Shown: positions 1 through 11,830 of the stretch, piece after piece | Layout: each line of letters starts with the position of its first letter | How positions within the stretch are numbered: position 1 is the first letter of the stretch | From: Tubiluchus corallicola | Lineage: Eukaryota; Priapulida; Priapulimorpha; Priapulimorphida; Tubiluchidae | Length of the DNA: 64,000 nucleotides | Reading direction: 5' to 3' | NCBI GenBank assembly: GCA_030141605.1 | Contig: JAQGDQ010000825.1 | Span: forward strand, 27,227-91,226 | Program-made: the position numbers and the translations under genes | The notes under the pieces: model-generated | What the model saw: only the letters and a program-made list of their open reading frames with translations | What the model was told of the DNA's origin: nothing | Database searches by the model: none

Positions 1-552
1 GGCAAGTTTAAACTGTACATTTAAATCCTATCTAAGCCTACGCTTCCAGAATTCGATGCCGGATTAATTTTTTTCTGGATTGCAGACAGTCACCGTTATC
101 AACACGCCATGGGCGAGTATTAACAATCCGGTGTTTTAAAAATGCAAGACGAATGAGTTCTGCCCCCGATGGATTATTCTACGAGAATAGTTTTAAAATA
201 GTGTATAAAACTAGAATCAGCATACAAATTGTAATTGTTACGTTTTATACTATTTGCAAGAGTCAAGTATAACCGACGGGTCAGATGCTAGTATCTAATG
301 TCAATAGAGTTCATTCGGTAACGTGAGCCACAACACTTTGCCAGACAACTCAAAACAGTTAAGAGTTATGTACACAATCAGTTAATTCCAAAGATTAAAC
401 GTATCACAGTACATGTACCGCTGAACTAACATTCATTCATTCATTCACGGTTGCCAAGAAATCGATCACATTTACACACGATCCTACTATAATCGTAGCA
501 CGCGAGGAAGTGCTGGACAATCCTCCATACGAAAGCACATTCAATACGGGTG

Positions 553-578
553 TGACGTCAGCACGATAAATGACGTCA
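553..578. promoter_or_regulatory. Paired CRE palindromes
   Basis: Two perfect TGACGTCA octamers, the CREB/ATF consensus, start at 553 and 571, 18 bp apart. Together with the CpG-rich NRF1-like site at 844-853 they make 500-900 look like a promoter. The gene it would serve is not identified and could lie to the left of the window on the minus strand. Confidence 0.4.
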
Positions 579-843
579 CCGGAACACACCTATGGTCGCT
601 AATACTTGAAATTCGTTTAGATTAGGAGCGCTTCGCGAGTACGTCCTGCACGATGCTTCCTCAGCTTCTTCCAAGTTACGAATGGCGTTTTAGCTGAGCA
701 GAGATAGTGGATAAAACTCTTGCGACACTCAGGTGGGCGGATCACAAAGGTATCGGATTTTGTATGAAATCAGGTGGGCTGCTTAACAAAACGATGCGCC
801 TCCCACGCACGGGAAGGCAGGATTACTCATGACGCCGGTGCGC

Positions 844-853
844 GCGCATGCGC
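844..853. promoter_or_regulatory. NRF1-like palindrome in a CpG-rich promoter-like stretch
   Basis: GCGCATGCGC lies in a short CpG-rich patch (about 830-870) within AT-rich DNA. It matches the palindromic NRF1 site common in animal housekeeping promoters. Two CRE palindromes lie about 270 bp upstream. No gene I recognise starts next to it, so promoter function is inferred from composition and motifs only. Confidence 0.4.
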
Positions 854-1454
854 AATGCGCGCAGGCAGGTTCACACGCGACGGTTTCAGGAGAGTGAATG
901 AATGAGATTCGTCTTAAGAGGAAGTGATTGTACGTAGGCTGTTTGACCTTTCAGGCTCACGATTAAAGTTATTAGTCGACCAGATTTTACACCTCCCACC
1001 CACTGCGTCCTCATTTATCGCGCCTAGTGGCAAATGTCATGAAGCAATACTCATTTCAGACTCCTGCAGAAATGATAGCAAAAGATACAAAAGTAACACT
1101 CCTTTATTATCAAGTCTTAAAAGGTTCGTTAAAGTTATTAGTACTTAAAAAGGAGTAATTATTAAGCTCTCATTCGATGGAAAATGCCAGCGTGGGTTTT
1201 GAATATCCACCTGTAGTCTTAGAGAAGTCAGAAGTGTCATTTTAGGTTATAAAAAAGTCAAAACATCAGTAACGCTTTTACATAAACGGGCGTGTAGTTG
1301 CAGGCATTAAGTACTTCTATGTACAAGTACGTTAATACGTTAATAATATAATGTTAAATATACGTATAGCTAATACGATTGTTAATATAATTGTAACGTT
1401 AAAATTATATCCATAATATGTGTGTGTATATATATATATATATATATACAATAA

Positions 1455-1969
1455 TCTTGCCATTAAAATACATTGATAATCACTGATAAAAACTTTACAG
1501 AGATGATCAATCAGTGTTAGTTAATAAAAACTTACACTGCTAAAGGCAAATGCGTCAGTGCAATCTAAACTACTGTGCAGTAATGGAAAGTAACGACGAA
1601 TAAAATCAAACATATTTACAACTATGCACAAAAAATGAAAAAATTATGATTTAATTAATATGGCCGTGGATATATCAATTCTGAGTTAGTGTGTATGTTG
1701 TCGTACTGGTGTGATGGTATTTCATATCTGGTTAATATTAGTGATTTTAATTTTGTTTTAAATGCTGATATGGACTTGATTTGTTTAACCTGTAATGGTA
1801 GAGAATTCCAAAGTAGAATTGCTTGTTTGATTACAGAGTTCGTTCCATAGTGGGTATTTGTCCTAATTTGTTTTAGATTGCTTGTTCTGGAATTAACGAT
1901 AGGATTTGGAAAAAAGGTAAATCTGTTATTCTGGAATGGTTTGCTGATGTTGTTAAGGTATTTAAACAT
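1455..1969 (-). mobile_element. Non-LTR retrotransposon 3' end (LINE family A, copy 1)
   Basis: The minus strand at 1969-1655 encodes the carboxy-terminal tail typical of invertebrate LINE ORF2 proteins: a LWNSLP block, then a Ser/Phe/Lys-rich segment (SISAFKTKLKSLIL). The following 200 bp of 3' untranslated sequence is shared with 17036-17400 (for example the stretch around 1510-1550), so this is one of two copies. It ends against a TA dinucleotide tract near 1430. The reverse transcriptase itself is absent, so the copy is a dead, 5'-truncated insertion. Confidence 0.7.
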
Positions 1970-1989
1970 AAAAAACAGAGTAAAATATT

Positions 1990-3770
1990 CTTAATAAAAT
2001 ACATTTGCCACTATTAAAATTGTTACGTAATCTGCCAAGTTGCTAACTAACCTAAAACTGATATTTAACACAATGACTATGAAGAACATTTGCATCTAGA
2101 GACCCAATTATGCATTTTAAAATAAATAATTAAGCATCATCCTGTAACGTTTCTGAACATTCAGTATTCAAGGAAGCAATGTAAATAAAACAGAACTAGG
2201 AAAAATTGTGTTCTAGCGGAAATTTACCAGGAAGGTTAATAGTACTACTTGTGGAGAAACTAACCAACAGGTTGCAACAATGCAGCTGCAAAGAATGACT
2301 CGTTCACGAGGAGGCTTACCCAAACCTAGGACTAATTAGGGCAAATCTATGGTACAATACAGTGGGGCTGTATTTTATAACAAACTAGATGAACATTTAA
2401 GGTTTAAATCATCTTTTAAGGCAGATAAAATTCATTCTTCTCCAAAAGATATTTTAAAATTTTTAAAAATATATTTAAAAATTACAGTAGTTTTTAGATA
2501 CTTAACATTAGTATTAATTTTTTTACTTATTTTCAGTCATTCGTAAAAATGTATGTTTAATTAAGTTTTAAAGTTGTTCTCCTGTATTTTATGCATCTGA
2601 AACGATTTTACTAATTAAATTTTAACGGTTAAACACAGATTTATTGAGTGGAATTTTAAAACTGATCTGTACTCTATGTCTTATTTTGCACTGTGTTTTA
2701 CGGTTTGTTTAACTTACTACTCGTGCCTAATTTTGTTTATTTTCTGTTTTTATAGGATTAATTTTGCAAAAAACTTTAACATGTTTAATTTACTACTTTT
2801 GTCTAACTTTTTCTTTCAGCCCGTATCTAATTTTACAAAGTATTTTATGATTTATCTGTTGTAGTACTTTACTTAGTTCTTAGTTTTAAGGTATTCTGTT
2901 CAATTTCGTATATATTAATTATTACTAACATGCCATAAAACACAACATGTGCTCCGTGTAAAAATAAACATCGATTCTATTCTTTGTCCACTAGTGATCA
3001 GGCAGTGTAAAATGATAATAAAGAGACCCACGAGCCACTGCTTCCTTTCAGGTGTCATTAATGCATCATACTGAGTGCGTTTGTGGCACGTGTATTGGGT
3101 AGTAATATGCACAGCTGTTCATTGCAGAGAAACTAGAAAATTTCTGTGACGAGAGGAGGTCGTCACAATGTGCAGAATTCACATTTTGCAAATTTATTCT
3201 CATAGAAATGTTCTTTTCACAATGATATTAGGTATCATCATCATCACCATCACCATCATCATCATCGCCATACGCCCGTCACGTCTACATTGGGCAGGCA
3301 GAATTCTAAAATAAAAGAAATCTGCCTTCAGACAGGTAAACCCAGCAGTAATCCAGCAAAAAAAACTAGACACTGCTACGCGAGTGGCTTGTCAGCACCA
3401 CTTCCGTTCAAGGTATTACAACACTGGTATTATATTAGGTAGCACAACACAGACTCGCTTAGTAGTGTCAAAAGCAAGACTTTTCTAGGTGTCAGATGCT
3501 TTAATTATTGGGTAGCTACTCAAGCATGTGTTACCGTAAGTTCGTGCCCACTCATGTTACGTGATATTAGCAAATGAGAAAAACAGCAACAGTAGATATG
3601 ATAGTTGCGCAATAAGCCGAATGATGATGTCACACAAAAGCTTCTATTTCACTTTGATCGCGTGTAAACATACGAGACGTCTCACGCCCACCCTTCATTG
3701 ACAAGAAAGGAGTAAACAAAACCGCTATTTTGACAGGTAAACTTAATCGTCAAAAATGACGAAGTTGATG
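1990..3770. other. AT-rich stretch without recognisable gene
   Basis: I see only short chance open frames, oligo-A/T runs and a small CAT/CAC trinucleotide tract at about 3236-3270. Nothing here has coding character or a recognisable element end. Confidence 0.5.
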
Positions 3771-4004
3771 TCTTGGTGACATGATCAGGGCCTATTTCGG
3801 GGGGGGGGAGTGGGGATATTTGCCCGGGGCCTCACCCTCCAGGGGGGCCTTGCGCTGAGGTAACATTTTTTTGCTTTATGCGAACATACTGCCTCCTCTC
3901 TCCCTCCTAACAACTGTATAACTCCATATTTTCTCTTCGAAAATGCTTCTCAGGCGTTCTAGCAGTTCAAAAATTTTCTGGGCGCCAACCATGGTGGCGA
4001 CGCC

Positions 4005-4490
4005 GCCCCCCCCCCTTACGTCACCTACGCAAGCGTACATTAGGGGAAGAAAATGAAATGTTAAATTACGTCTCAAAAAACGTTCTGTGAAAAGTTATAT
4101 TACTTAGTATTTCTCTTACCTGCTGGAAAAACTTATGTCAGTAGAAATAATAATTCAAAATGTTTTCACCAATTATTAAAATGTCACTGACTCACACTCC
4201 ATGATGCGCCATTGACTAACCTAAAACGTACTTTTAATCTTATTGACAAGACACAGTAATTTAAGATTTTACTGAGTTAGTAACATGTGTGCTACGAATG
4301 CACTGATTATTTTTTAAATCTTCACGCAGTGTTATCTAAATGTTGTACCAAACGACCTACCATTATAATGACTGCACCTAACGGTCATCGCGGGAATTTA
4401 AATTTACTGCCGACGCAAGCCCTATGTGCAAAAGGAAAGTATGTAAGTGGCATATTTCAAGGCGAATTTGTTAAGCTTTATGTAAGTGGA
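4005..4490 (+). repeat. Dispersed repeat family E2, copy 1
   Basis: This segment is the approximate reverse complement of 29300-29790. Shared landmarks include the GTCACCTACGC stretch near 4020, the CTTACCTGCTGGAAA stretch near 4115, the GTGCGCCATT-like block near 4205, the ATTGACAAGA block near 4240 and the GACGCAAGCCCTATGTGCA stretch near 4410. No protein is encoded. With further pieces at 11744-11830, 30040-30960 and 44370-44470 it forms a non-autonomous dispersed family of at least five copies in 64 kb. Confidence 0.7.
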
Positions 4491-5248
4491 GGGTTTTCCT
4501 GTGCTAACTGCAAACTTTACAAAACACTGACAGTACAGTAGCAAAAACTTACGGCCCCCATAGTGGAAGCGTTGGAGCAAACCGATTACTTGAAAGCCTC
4601 TTTCTATGCTAGTCGACTCTATTACACACTATCACTTATTGATTTCTGTTAACCGTGAAACTTTGCAATCTCATATGCTTACGTAATGTAAAGCATGTTT
4701 CTGTTAATTGTGTCACGTCAAATGTATATATAGAGTAAAATATGTCATGTAAAATTTAATGTACTTTTGTAATATTGTTCTGTAAAAATATTTTAATATG
4801 GTGTTTGTAAATGTGTTCATTTATTGTATATAATTAGACCTTGGTTTTGCACTTTAGTTTTCCTTAGTCAGCACTGGACGCATTTGTCTTGAACAGTGTT
4901 GTTATCTTAACATTACGCTGAGGCTTACTCAATTTTATTATAATGAGTGAACCATTTTAATGACGAACAAAGAATTAATAATAATAAATCTGTATTTTAA
5001 CACAACTACACCTGGAAAAAGCCGTACTAATTTCATTTGCATTATGCAGCTGTACAGAGCTCTTCTTAACCTTATCAGAGGGCACGGATAAAGCGTAATT
5101 CCTTTTCACGTTTTGTCAAAAGGATTGAAAATGTTACATCTTCTAGTCAATTTCATACACGACTGATTTTGAGCAAGGGAGACGCCTCGAGAAGGTATGC
5201 AGCAGCACTATTTGGCACAGGTGTGTGTACAAGTGGCTCAGTGCTCCC

Positions 5249-5258
5249 GCGCATGCGC
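5249..5258. promoter_or_regulatory. Second NRF1-like palindrome
   Basis: GCGCATGCGC is flanked by CCC and ATTACG in otherwise AT-rich sequence. It is the same core as at 844-853. No adjacent gene is recognised, so its function is unproven. Confidence 0.25.
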
Positions 5259-5506
5259 ATTACGGCTGTCAAATAGATGTTTTCTATTTGATTTTACAAG
5301 TTGCTGTGGATATGCAGTAAAACTCCTTGCTGATTCGTTTTTTTCGATGATTTGTGAAAAGCAGCATCTGAATTAATTTCCCCTAAGATCACAAAAATTA
5401 ATTTTCACAGACATTTCTTGTGAATGATCACGTTAACGTTTTGTGTGCCTGTTTCAAACTTAATTATTCTAGTAAACTAATTAAATTAGACCTTTAAATC
5501 GAGTTT

Positions 5507-5835
5507 GTACTCAGTAGTGAGTACTAACTGATACTCAGTAGTGAGTACCAACTGATACTCAGTAGCGAGTACTAACTGATACTCAGTAGTGAGTACTAAC
5601 TGATACTCATTAGCGAGTACTAACTGATACTCAGTAGCGAGTACTAACTGATACTCAGTAGCGAGTACCAACTGATACTCAGTAGTGAGTACTAACTGAT
5701 ACTCAGTAGTGAGTACTAACTGATACTCAGTAGCGAGTATAACTGATACTCAGTAGCGAGTACTAACTGATACTCAGTAGCGAGTACCAACTGATACTCA
5801 GTAGCGAGTACTAACTGATACTCAGTAGTGAGTAG
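5507..5835. repeat. 24-bp minisatellite with palindromic core
   Basis: About 14 tandem units of roughly 24 bp. Each holds the near-palindrome TACTCAGTAGTGAGTA (arms TACTCA and TGAGTA), followed by CTAACTGA or CCAACTGA. Units differ at a few fixed positions (GTAGTGAG or GTAGCGAG). The array sits immediately upstream of the 72-bp-array element at 5845-6830. The open minus-strand frame across it is a by-product of a unit length divisible by three. Confidence 0.9.
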
Positions 5836-5844
5836 TAATATCAA

Positions 5845-6840
5845 GGTTTTAAAGGACAAGTCAAGCCTTTTAGGAGGTTACATTTATTTCAATGTTCGCG
5901 AAAAATGTTAGAAAGATTTACTGATAAGACTGCAAACAGCGCCTCGTGTAATTAGCAAAATCACTTTAAAGTCGCGATCACTTCATACTTGAGTGCTCCT
6001 ATTTTCAATGCCAATTCTTCTTTCAATGACGTCATACATCTTGAAGAAAAATAGCACACTATCAGTCTTCGCCAAAAGTTTTTACAAAAAAATAGATAAC
6101 TAATTTTGTAATATTTTACATGAACATTAGGTAAGCTACACGAGTTTGAATTTCAAGTGAATGGCGGCAACCACCACGCCTACAAATTTCTATTCAGAGG
6201 GTCTACATCTTAAATTTATGCTTTATAGGCAGTTTTTTGCAAATTTCTTGGTTCTATTTTTCAAAGTTTAAGCGATAACAGTAAAATAAACCCAACATAC
6301 TGAGTGACTTGTTCTTTCTTTTAGCACACCACAAACAGTTTAAGTGATAACAGTAAAATAAACCCAACATACTGAGTGACTTGTTCTTTCCTTTAGCAAA
6401 CCACAAACAGTTTAAGTGATAACAGTAAAATAAACCCAACATACTGAGTGACTTGTTCTTTCCTTTAGCACACCACAATCAGTTTAAGTGATAACAGTAA
6501 AATAAACCCAACATACTGAGTGACTTGTTCTTTCCTTTAGCACACCACAAACAGTTTAAGTGATAACAGTAAAATAAACCCAACATACTGAGTGACTTGT
6601 TCTTTCCTTTAGCACACCACAAACAGTTTAAGTGATAACAGTAAAATAAACCCAACATACTGAGTGACTTGTTCTTTCCTTTAGCACACCACAAGCAGTT
6701 TAAGTGATAACAGTAAAATAAACCCAACATACTGAGTGACTTGTTCTTTCCTTTAGCACACCACAAACAGTTTAAGTGATAACAGTAAAATAAACCCAAC
6801 ATACTGAGTGACTTGTTCTTTTCTTTAATAACGATAGGCT
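5845..6840 (+). mobile_element. Non-autonomous element carrying a 72-bp tandem array, copy 1
   Basis: About 400 bp of unique flank (5845-6260) is followed by about eight 72-bp units (6268-6826). The arrangement recurs in inverted orientation at 40540-41640: both the flank (for example the block near 6210-6230 reading AAATTTATGCTTTATAGGCAG) and the array match, and both arrays end at the same junction, TTCTTTTCTTTAA. An array-less, more divergent flank copy is at 31745-32000. Shared flanks, array and ends indicate a mobile unit, possibly Helitron-like since such elements often carry internal minisatellites. No transposase is encoded. Confidence 0.7.
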
Positions 6841-7215
6841 AATGAGGCAGCGAGGGATTTTGTGCAGGGCTATAGATGAACTGAACGATGAACTTCAGTT
6901 GCTAGGCAATAGTCCAGCGAAACGACACACCAACTGAAGCCTTTCTTACCTATTCTTGGTGTCCCCTAGAGAATGCGATGTCGAGACAGTGCCATTGATT
7001 ATTCTACTCATGCACTCGCTGACAAAAATAGACATTATATCTCCACACTACTACGTTCATTAGGGTCAATGTCACATTCCAAACTTTTATGTTGCACTGA
7101 GCAGGTTTTCGTACAAATTTACAGCCTCCAGGGATCGGTTTCCTAGTTACATTTTTACGAACAATATCTTCGACTGCTGTTGGCACGTTATTCCTACGTA
7201 GACATGTTGAACAGG

Positions 7216-7952
7216 ACTGAAATCTTTAGTTTAAACATAATTTATTATAGGATTGGATGAGACAGTTTAAAAAACATGATTTAGGATCCACAACAGACTA
7301 TATACACTATTTACAAAAACATTTACAGTAAGAATAGACTATAACTACACAAGCTGACAAGTTTTACTACAAGATTACATTAGACATTAGTAACATTTAC
7401 AGTAAGAACTGACTATAACTACACAAGCTGACAAGTTTTAGCACAAGATTACATTAGACATTAGTAACATTTACAGTAAGAATAGACTATAACTACACAA
7501 GCTGACAAGTTTTACTACAAGATTACATTAGACATTAGTAACATTTACAGTAAGAATAGACTATGACTACACAAGCTAACAAGTTTTACTACAAGATTAC
7601 ATTAGACATTAGTAGAAAATGACGGTTAGAAAGTATTAATGTACGAATATTTAAGACTGATGCATTTCATATCAGATAGAAACTACTGGAAGCGTTTAGT
7701 ACGTAATATAAAGTCATGTATACATTGGAATATTTTACAGTTAGCAACATAGTTAAATTCATCTTTTCCGAATAATAACAACTTCAACAGATCATTAGTT
7801 CCTAAGGCAGCTATATTAAGGTTTTCGGGCAGAAGTATTTCATTTAATTTATCAAACATAACAACTCTAGTTTGTTGATACAGTGGGCAGTGCAACAAAA
7901 AGTGTTCAACAGACTCAAATCGAAATCCACAATTACAATTCGGCAATACCAA
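7216..7952 (-). mobile_element. LINE 3' end with C-terminal zinc-knuckle domain
   Basis: The minus strand 7952-7683 encodes a CNCGFRFESVEHFLLHCP-type segment. The cysteine/histidine pattern C-x-C...E-H-x-x-x-x-C-P is characteristic of the carboxy end of CR1/Jockey-like LINE polyproteins. The reading frame ends at 7683, and the 3' untranslated part contains a 4-copy 74-bp tandem repeat at 7319-7614. The upstream part of the element, including the reverse transcriptase, is missing. Differences in the tail from family A (1455, 17036) suggest a separate LINE family. Confidence 0.65.
7319..7614. repeat. 74-bp tandem repeat, 4 copies
   Basis: Four units of 74 bp, each starting ACATTTACAGTAAGAA, nearly identical (a few substitutions such as CTGACAAG/CTAACAAG). 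The array lies in the 3' untranslated region of the LINE fragment at 7216-7952, so it probably expanded within that element. Confidence 0.9.
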
Positions 7953-8278
7953 ATGCCTGGTATCATTATATGTTATGTTATTATTATGTTATGATTATAA
8001 TTGTTGCATAAATATTTAACTGTTAATGTCTTAAACGTTGTCAAACTTTAATAGGATTGCTAAATCGTTCCAATTCTCATTTCATGGTTCCACATTAGTT
8101 TTTTCCTGATAGCACGATAGTATGCCACGTGGTTTGGTTACTACTTTTCAGCCCGTTAGAGCAAAATAATTTCTTAGCCTAAAAACTAGTAAAAGTCATT
8201 TTAAAATTTAAAGTGTACTTCACACTAAGATTAATACACTTCGAAAACTTGAAATCTATATTGCAATTTGATGTGAGT

Positions 8279-8279
8279 A

Positions 8280-8360
<81 letters not shown>

Positions 8361-8553
8361 TATTATTATTGTTATCATTATTATTATCATCATCATCATC
8401 ATCATTATTATTGTTATCATTATTATTATCATTATTATTATCATTATTATTATTGTTATCATTATTATTATCACTATCACTACCACTACCACTACCACTA
8501 CCACTACCACTACTACTATTATTATGATCATCATCATCATCATCATCATTATC
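8279..8553. repeat. Compound ATT/ATC/ACC trinucleotide tract
   Basis: The tract runs ATT, then mixed ATT/ATC with GTT interruptions, then ACT/ACC, then ATC. The long Leu/Ser frame on one strand and Ile/Val/Met frame on the other are artefacts of repeat reading. Confidence 0.95.
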
Positions 8554-8801
8554 TGTCTACGTATGCAACAGTTGTTATGTAGCATAATTATAATAAATAT
8601 GTTATGTTAACCTTTCTGTTTTCTGTTATGGCAATACAGGTACAGTATCACAGAATGCTTGAGCACACCTGTTATGGACACATACATGTCATCACTTCAA
8701 ATTGTGCCGTACAAGAACCTACGTAGTTGGGCCTACTTGCAGTGCTCATTTCGCCGAGTATTAACTTAAGGCGATTAACTTATTAAAACCGCCTTATGTA
8801 A

Positions 8802-9886
8802 AGAATTACATGTTTGTATGTAATATACACGTCATATACGATGCATATCGTCCGATAAACCTGCAATATTTCATGTGATTTTTGCGTAGTTTGGCACACT
8901 GCAAACCGTGCAAAATCCAGTGAAAGTGTGAGTCTAAATCACTGCGCTCATGGTTATGTCAGGACCGGACACTTTTCGTTATCAAGAATAATTTCCTAAG
9001 ATAAGATGGTGAACTGGCTGAGGTACTACAGGCAGGTTTAGATGCAAATAACATCCTCCCTAATCCCTCCATGAGAAGAGTGATCGGAGAGGGCCATTAC
9101 GAGAGCTAAAACTGTCCCAGAGAGGTTTTCGCTGCGTCAACTCATTCGCTTACTAACCAGGTTCCGCGCTGCTTCACTGCCAAACATATACTGTTACCAC
9201 TCAGCCTGTCACTCGGGTGTTTTCTTCGCGCCAATAGAAATGTGCGTTACGGTCGCCAACACATGTACCAACTAATTTTAATGCTGCTTAACTTCACTTC
9301 GGTTGTTTTAAATGTTTTTTGATACCGGCGTCGGAAGATGTGAGTCTACTTAGTTACTCATTAAAAATGACATAATTATATTATAAGAAAGCAGCACTGC
9401 CAACACATTGAACATCTGTCACACTCGTGGTAACATATTGCGACTACTGTCAGCTATCATATTGATATATCATATTATATTATATCATATTATCAGCTAG
9501 TACGTAATGTTATTCTATTATATCCTGTAATTGGAATTGGTTAGTAACGAATGAGTGACGCAGCGCGGAACCTGGTTAGTAAGCGAATGAGTGACGCAGC
9601 GAAAACCTCTCTGGGACAGTTTTAGCTCTCGTAATGGCCCTCCTCGATCACTCTTCTCATGGAGGGATTAGGGAGGATGTTATTTGCATCTAAACCCGCC
9701 TGTAGTACCTCAGCCAGTTCACCATCTTACCTTGGCAAATTACTCTTGATACTGGATTAAAATTTCACTGGATTTTGCACGGTTTGCAGTGTGCCAAACT
9801 ACACAAAAATCACACGAAATATTACGGATTTATCGGACGATATGCATCGCATATGACGTGTATATTACATACAAACATGTAATTCT
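8802..9886. mobile_element. 1.1-kb foldback (long-TIR) transposon, TAA target duplication
   Basis: The left arm (8802-9179) and right arm (about 9551-9886) are reverse complements over about 340 bp. They begin AGAATTACATG and end CATGTAATTCT, with TAA directly on both sides (8799-8801 and 9887-9889). The left arm has an extra segment near 8930-8990. The interior of about 370 bp has no open frame of note. TAA duplications fit PIF/Harbinger-type insertion, but the termini are not diagnostic. The element is non-autonomous. Confidence 0.8.
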
Positions 9887-10371
9887 TAATCTAATTTTAA
9901 CAATTAGGAAATAAGTTAACGAAAGTTTTAATTAGTTGGCTGCAAGTTACTGTAGTTAAACGAATCAAGAAATCAGACAAAAGTCTGACTAAAAAACTCA
10001 AAATTGCTTTATAAAGATTTCTCTCTCAACGCAGTAAATATTTATTCGTCTGACGACGCCAATTAGAAATTCAAGCTCATTTGTATTGAAGAGAAATTGT
10101 AAACATATTAAAACATGAGAAACTCATTAGTGTCAGAAGTAATGTTGTGCATTGCCTAAGCAACCTGGGAATTTTACAAAAGATTTCTTAGGGAAAATTC
10201 TAGTTGTGTTCAATATTTTATTAAGAACTAAAGAAAAGTTTTAGATAATAGACATGTAGATTTGTGCGTCGACTGGTGAGCGTACCTTAATCACGTTAAT
10301 GTCTTATGTAGATCACAGTCGAGAGCATCTGACTAGAGAATTGTTTGTGAGTTCCCAAATATTGCTTAACC

Positions 10372-10723
10372 CAGTGGTTCCCAAACTTTCTCGGACCGTT
10401 ACCCAAATCGGGAAACCCGGTCGTGTCCATTACCCCCCACCTAGTACTTCTCCAACTCAAAAAGTAAACACACGTATATGCCACAAGCAAGCAAAATTAT
10501 TTATGTTTGCTCGTGACATAGAGAAATTTCCAGGTGTTGTTGTTGTATTGTTGCCAAAACAAGAATTACAATTACTCTTCAAGTCTCTTCAAGAAGAAAA
10601 CTACGTAAAATGCATTCCGAGCGAAGTTTTAAAAATTTTCAGAGGGGTGCCCGTTACCCCCCCCCCCCCAAAAAAAACATATTACCCCCGGGTGGTAATT
10701 TACCCCTACTTTGGGAACCACTG
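10372..10723. mobile_element. hAT-type MITE with perfect 8-bp target duplication
   Basis: Termini are CAGTGGTTCCCAAAC and its inverse GTTTGGGAACCACTG (one base different), the classic hAT/Charlie terminal sequence. It is flanked by identical 8-bp duplications GCTTAACC (10364-10371 and 10724-10731). The 352-bp interior has poly-C/poly-A stretches near 10660 and no transposase. The open frame 10299-10766 crosses it by chance. Confidence 0.93.
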
Positions 10724-11447
10724 GCTTAACCTCACGTGGTTACATTATGATAACAGTTTCAAGTAGGTTGAGTCAAATAATAAGCACGAAAACGATATTA
10801 AATTAGAAAGTCAGAAAAAGCTCAATTTGCACCTCACTGACTGAGACTCGAACCCAGGCCTGCTGTAGTTTTAACGAACATCGAGCACACCTACACACAT
10901 TGCCTTACGTTACAGCTGGTCCCAGACATTATTTGTATTTTAAATAAGTTCAACTTCGTGTTCACTTTTCAGCTAGAGTCAAACTATTAATTAAATAAAA
11001 CACGTGTATTATAAACTAACACATCCCAAGCTATATACTGCTCAAAGATAGTTTGTAATACATGCTAGACTAGTACTGCTCAAAGTGCTAGTTTGTCTCA
11101 CCATCTGTTTACCGACTATATGTGTAAGCCGCATTATATGCCAAGGGAAACACCGGAAATGCAGTATCAGTTTATGCTTCCCAAGAGTCCTGGGAGTCCT
11201 GGACTCTGGCATAGTTTCGATAACTATTGAGAAGCTGAGAACACTGAAATGAATTATCAAATAAGACATAGGGCTACGCAATGCAATGCTAGCAGAGGTT
11301 CATTAACAGTGTGTAGTAGAGGTGTATTTGTGTTATATTATTAGTTGTATAGCTGCCCTCTCTGTCTCGCTCTCATGTCACTTATAATGGCAGACCACTC
11401 ACTCAAAACCCTGCTACTCGTTGTGAAATGTTTTATCCTGAGTCACA

Positions 11448-11511
11448 CACGCACGCACGCACACACACGCACACGCACGCACACGCACACACACACACAC
11501 ACACACACACT
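11448..11511. repeat. CA dinucleotide tract with CG interruptions
   Basis: A run of CA with interspersed CG (CACGCACG) lies just upstream of the twin hairpins. Confidence 0.9.
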
Positions 11512-11556
11512 TTTAAGGTAACAACATTAATTTTTTTTAATTTGAAAAACGTTGGC

Positions 11557-11721
11557 AACTTTTTTATTAGGTAGAAGTTTGGACTAGTAACATCAGTGAA
11601 AAATTCCATGCTAAATTACAGGGATAATTTTGCTAATACTTCACTGTTTGTAAAAAACAACATTAAACATGGAATTTTTCACTGATGTTACTAGTCCAAA
11701 CTTCTACCTAATAAAAAAGTT
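11557..11721. repeat. Hairpin A: 54-bp perfect inverted repeat
   Basis: Left arm 11557-11610 and right arm 11668-11721 are perfect reverse complements. They enclose 57 nt whose last 20 nt, TTGTAAAAAACAACATTAAA (11648-11667), are also the loop of hairpin B. No terminal motif or target duplication typical of MITEs is evident. Confidence 0.93.
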
Positions 11722-11743
11722 TTAAGGGAAAACTGAAAAGGTT

Positions 11744-11830
11744 TTAGGAAAATCGCCTTAAAAATTGTATTACTTTACAGAAATTTGATGCATATATCGT
11801 ACTCGCGTTGAATGGAATTTTTGTTTGTAA
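11744..11830 (-). repeat. Fragment of dispersed repeat E2 between the hairpins
   Basis: This segment is the reverse complement of 29815-29910: shared blocks include AAATCGCCTTAAAAA, TTACTTTACAG and CGTACTCGCGTTGAA. Similarity stops exactly where the left arm of hairpin B begins, so hairpin B interrupts or abuts the repeat. Confidence 0.65.

Noticed and set aside
86-139. Possible last coding exon after a TTGCAG acceptor, ending at TAA (139)
   Set aside because: Only 18 codons, phase unknown and another frame stays open longer; no upstream sequence to test it.
924-1148. 74-codon open frame near the promoter-like region
   Set aside because: No similarity, no splice context and AT-rich codon use; treated as chance.
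5507-6826. CRISPR-like regularly spaced repeats
   Set aside because: Units are contiguous without unique spacers, no cas genes are present and the genome is eukaryotic; these are minisatellites.
10825-10915. tRNA-like B box on the minus strand (GGGTTCGAGTCTC)
   Set aside because: No convincing A box at the right distance and no cloverleaf.
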